Assembly (NCBI GenBank): GCA_025459035.1
Contig: JALORJ010000029.1
Coordinates: 1 to 12,669 of the forward strand
Direction: 5' to 3'
Source: Burkholderiales bacterium
GTDB taxonomy: Bacteria > Pseudomonadota > Gammaproteobacteria > Burkholderiales > Ga0077523
DNA: 12,669 bases
Under the pieces are notes generated by a model. That model saw only the letters and a program-made list of their open reading frames with translations. It was not told the origin of the DNA and did not search any database. A program made the position numbers and the translations under genes. Of this stretch, positions 12,656 through 12,669 are shown piece by piece (positions within the stretch are counted from its first letter, which is position 1; the number at the start of each line of letters is the position of its first letter).

Positions 12656-12669
12656 AACGCCGAGCGGCG

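Noticed and set aside
12226..12657. 143-codon minus-strand frame overlapping the small membrane protein
   Set aside because: In the shared part it is Arg/Ala-rich noise, while the alternative frame has a clear membrane helix; its first part comes from the inverted-repeat region.

Overview
This is a very GC-rich window of about 12.7 kb in which every gene I can support lies on the minus strand, so gene order reads from high to low coordinates. It looks like a chromosomal region of a betaproteobacterium (Burkholderiales or Rhodocyclales type). Grounds for this are the strong GC bias at third codon positions, a PEP-CTERM protein (which implies an exosortase system elsewhere), and the mix of Spy-like, pirin and old-yellow-enzyme genes. 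I could not confirm the taxon by search. No tRNA, rRNA, CRISPR array or intact transposase is visible.

Layout along transcription. (1) 12543-12669 is an inverted-repeat-rich edge, followed by a small one-helix membrane protein (12315-12542). (2) A pirin gene (11443-12147) and an alkene reductase of the old yellow enzyme family (10374-11429) form a tight two-gene operon with a candidate promoter and operator at 12202-12245. (3) A PEP-CTERM surface protein (9530-10138) has its own promoter, a strong ribosome binding site and a stem-loop after its stop codon. (4) The 412-bp gap at 9118-9529 has no convincing gene. It holds a triple 15-bp tandem repeat and a run of six perfect inverted repeats. 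(5) A three-gene ABC system follows: ATPase (8440-9117), fused FtsX-type permease (5933-8443) and secreted AttH/CrtC-like lipocalin-fold protein (4749-5936). The genes are joined by 4-nt GTGA stop/start overlaps. (6) The 496-bp gap at 4253-4748 contains a 228-bp remnant of a second histidine kinase gene, a terminator-like hairpin and a CpxR-like box. (7) A Spy/CpxP-like periplasmic protein (3680-4252), a fatty acid hydroxylase/sterol desaturase family membrane enzyme (2820-3554), an OmpR-type response regulator (2078-2776) and a HAMP histidine kinase (790-2070) follow one another. (8) The window ends inside a P-loop ATPase gene (1-688).

The most interesting proposal concerns region 7. An envelope-stress type two-component pair sits downstream of a membrane-lipid modifying enzyme and a Spy-like chaperone, and a GTAAA-N5-GTGAA box precedes the first gene. 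Upstream of that box lies the 91% identical remnant of another kinase from the same family. Most of its differences from the intact gene are at wobble positions, which suggests a once-functional paralogue that was later truncated. Region 4 is the best candidate for an undescribed structured or regulatory element.
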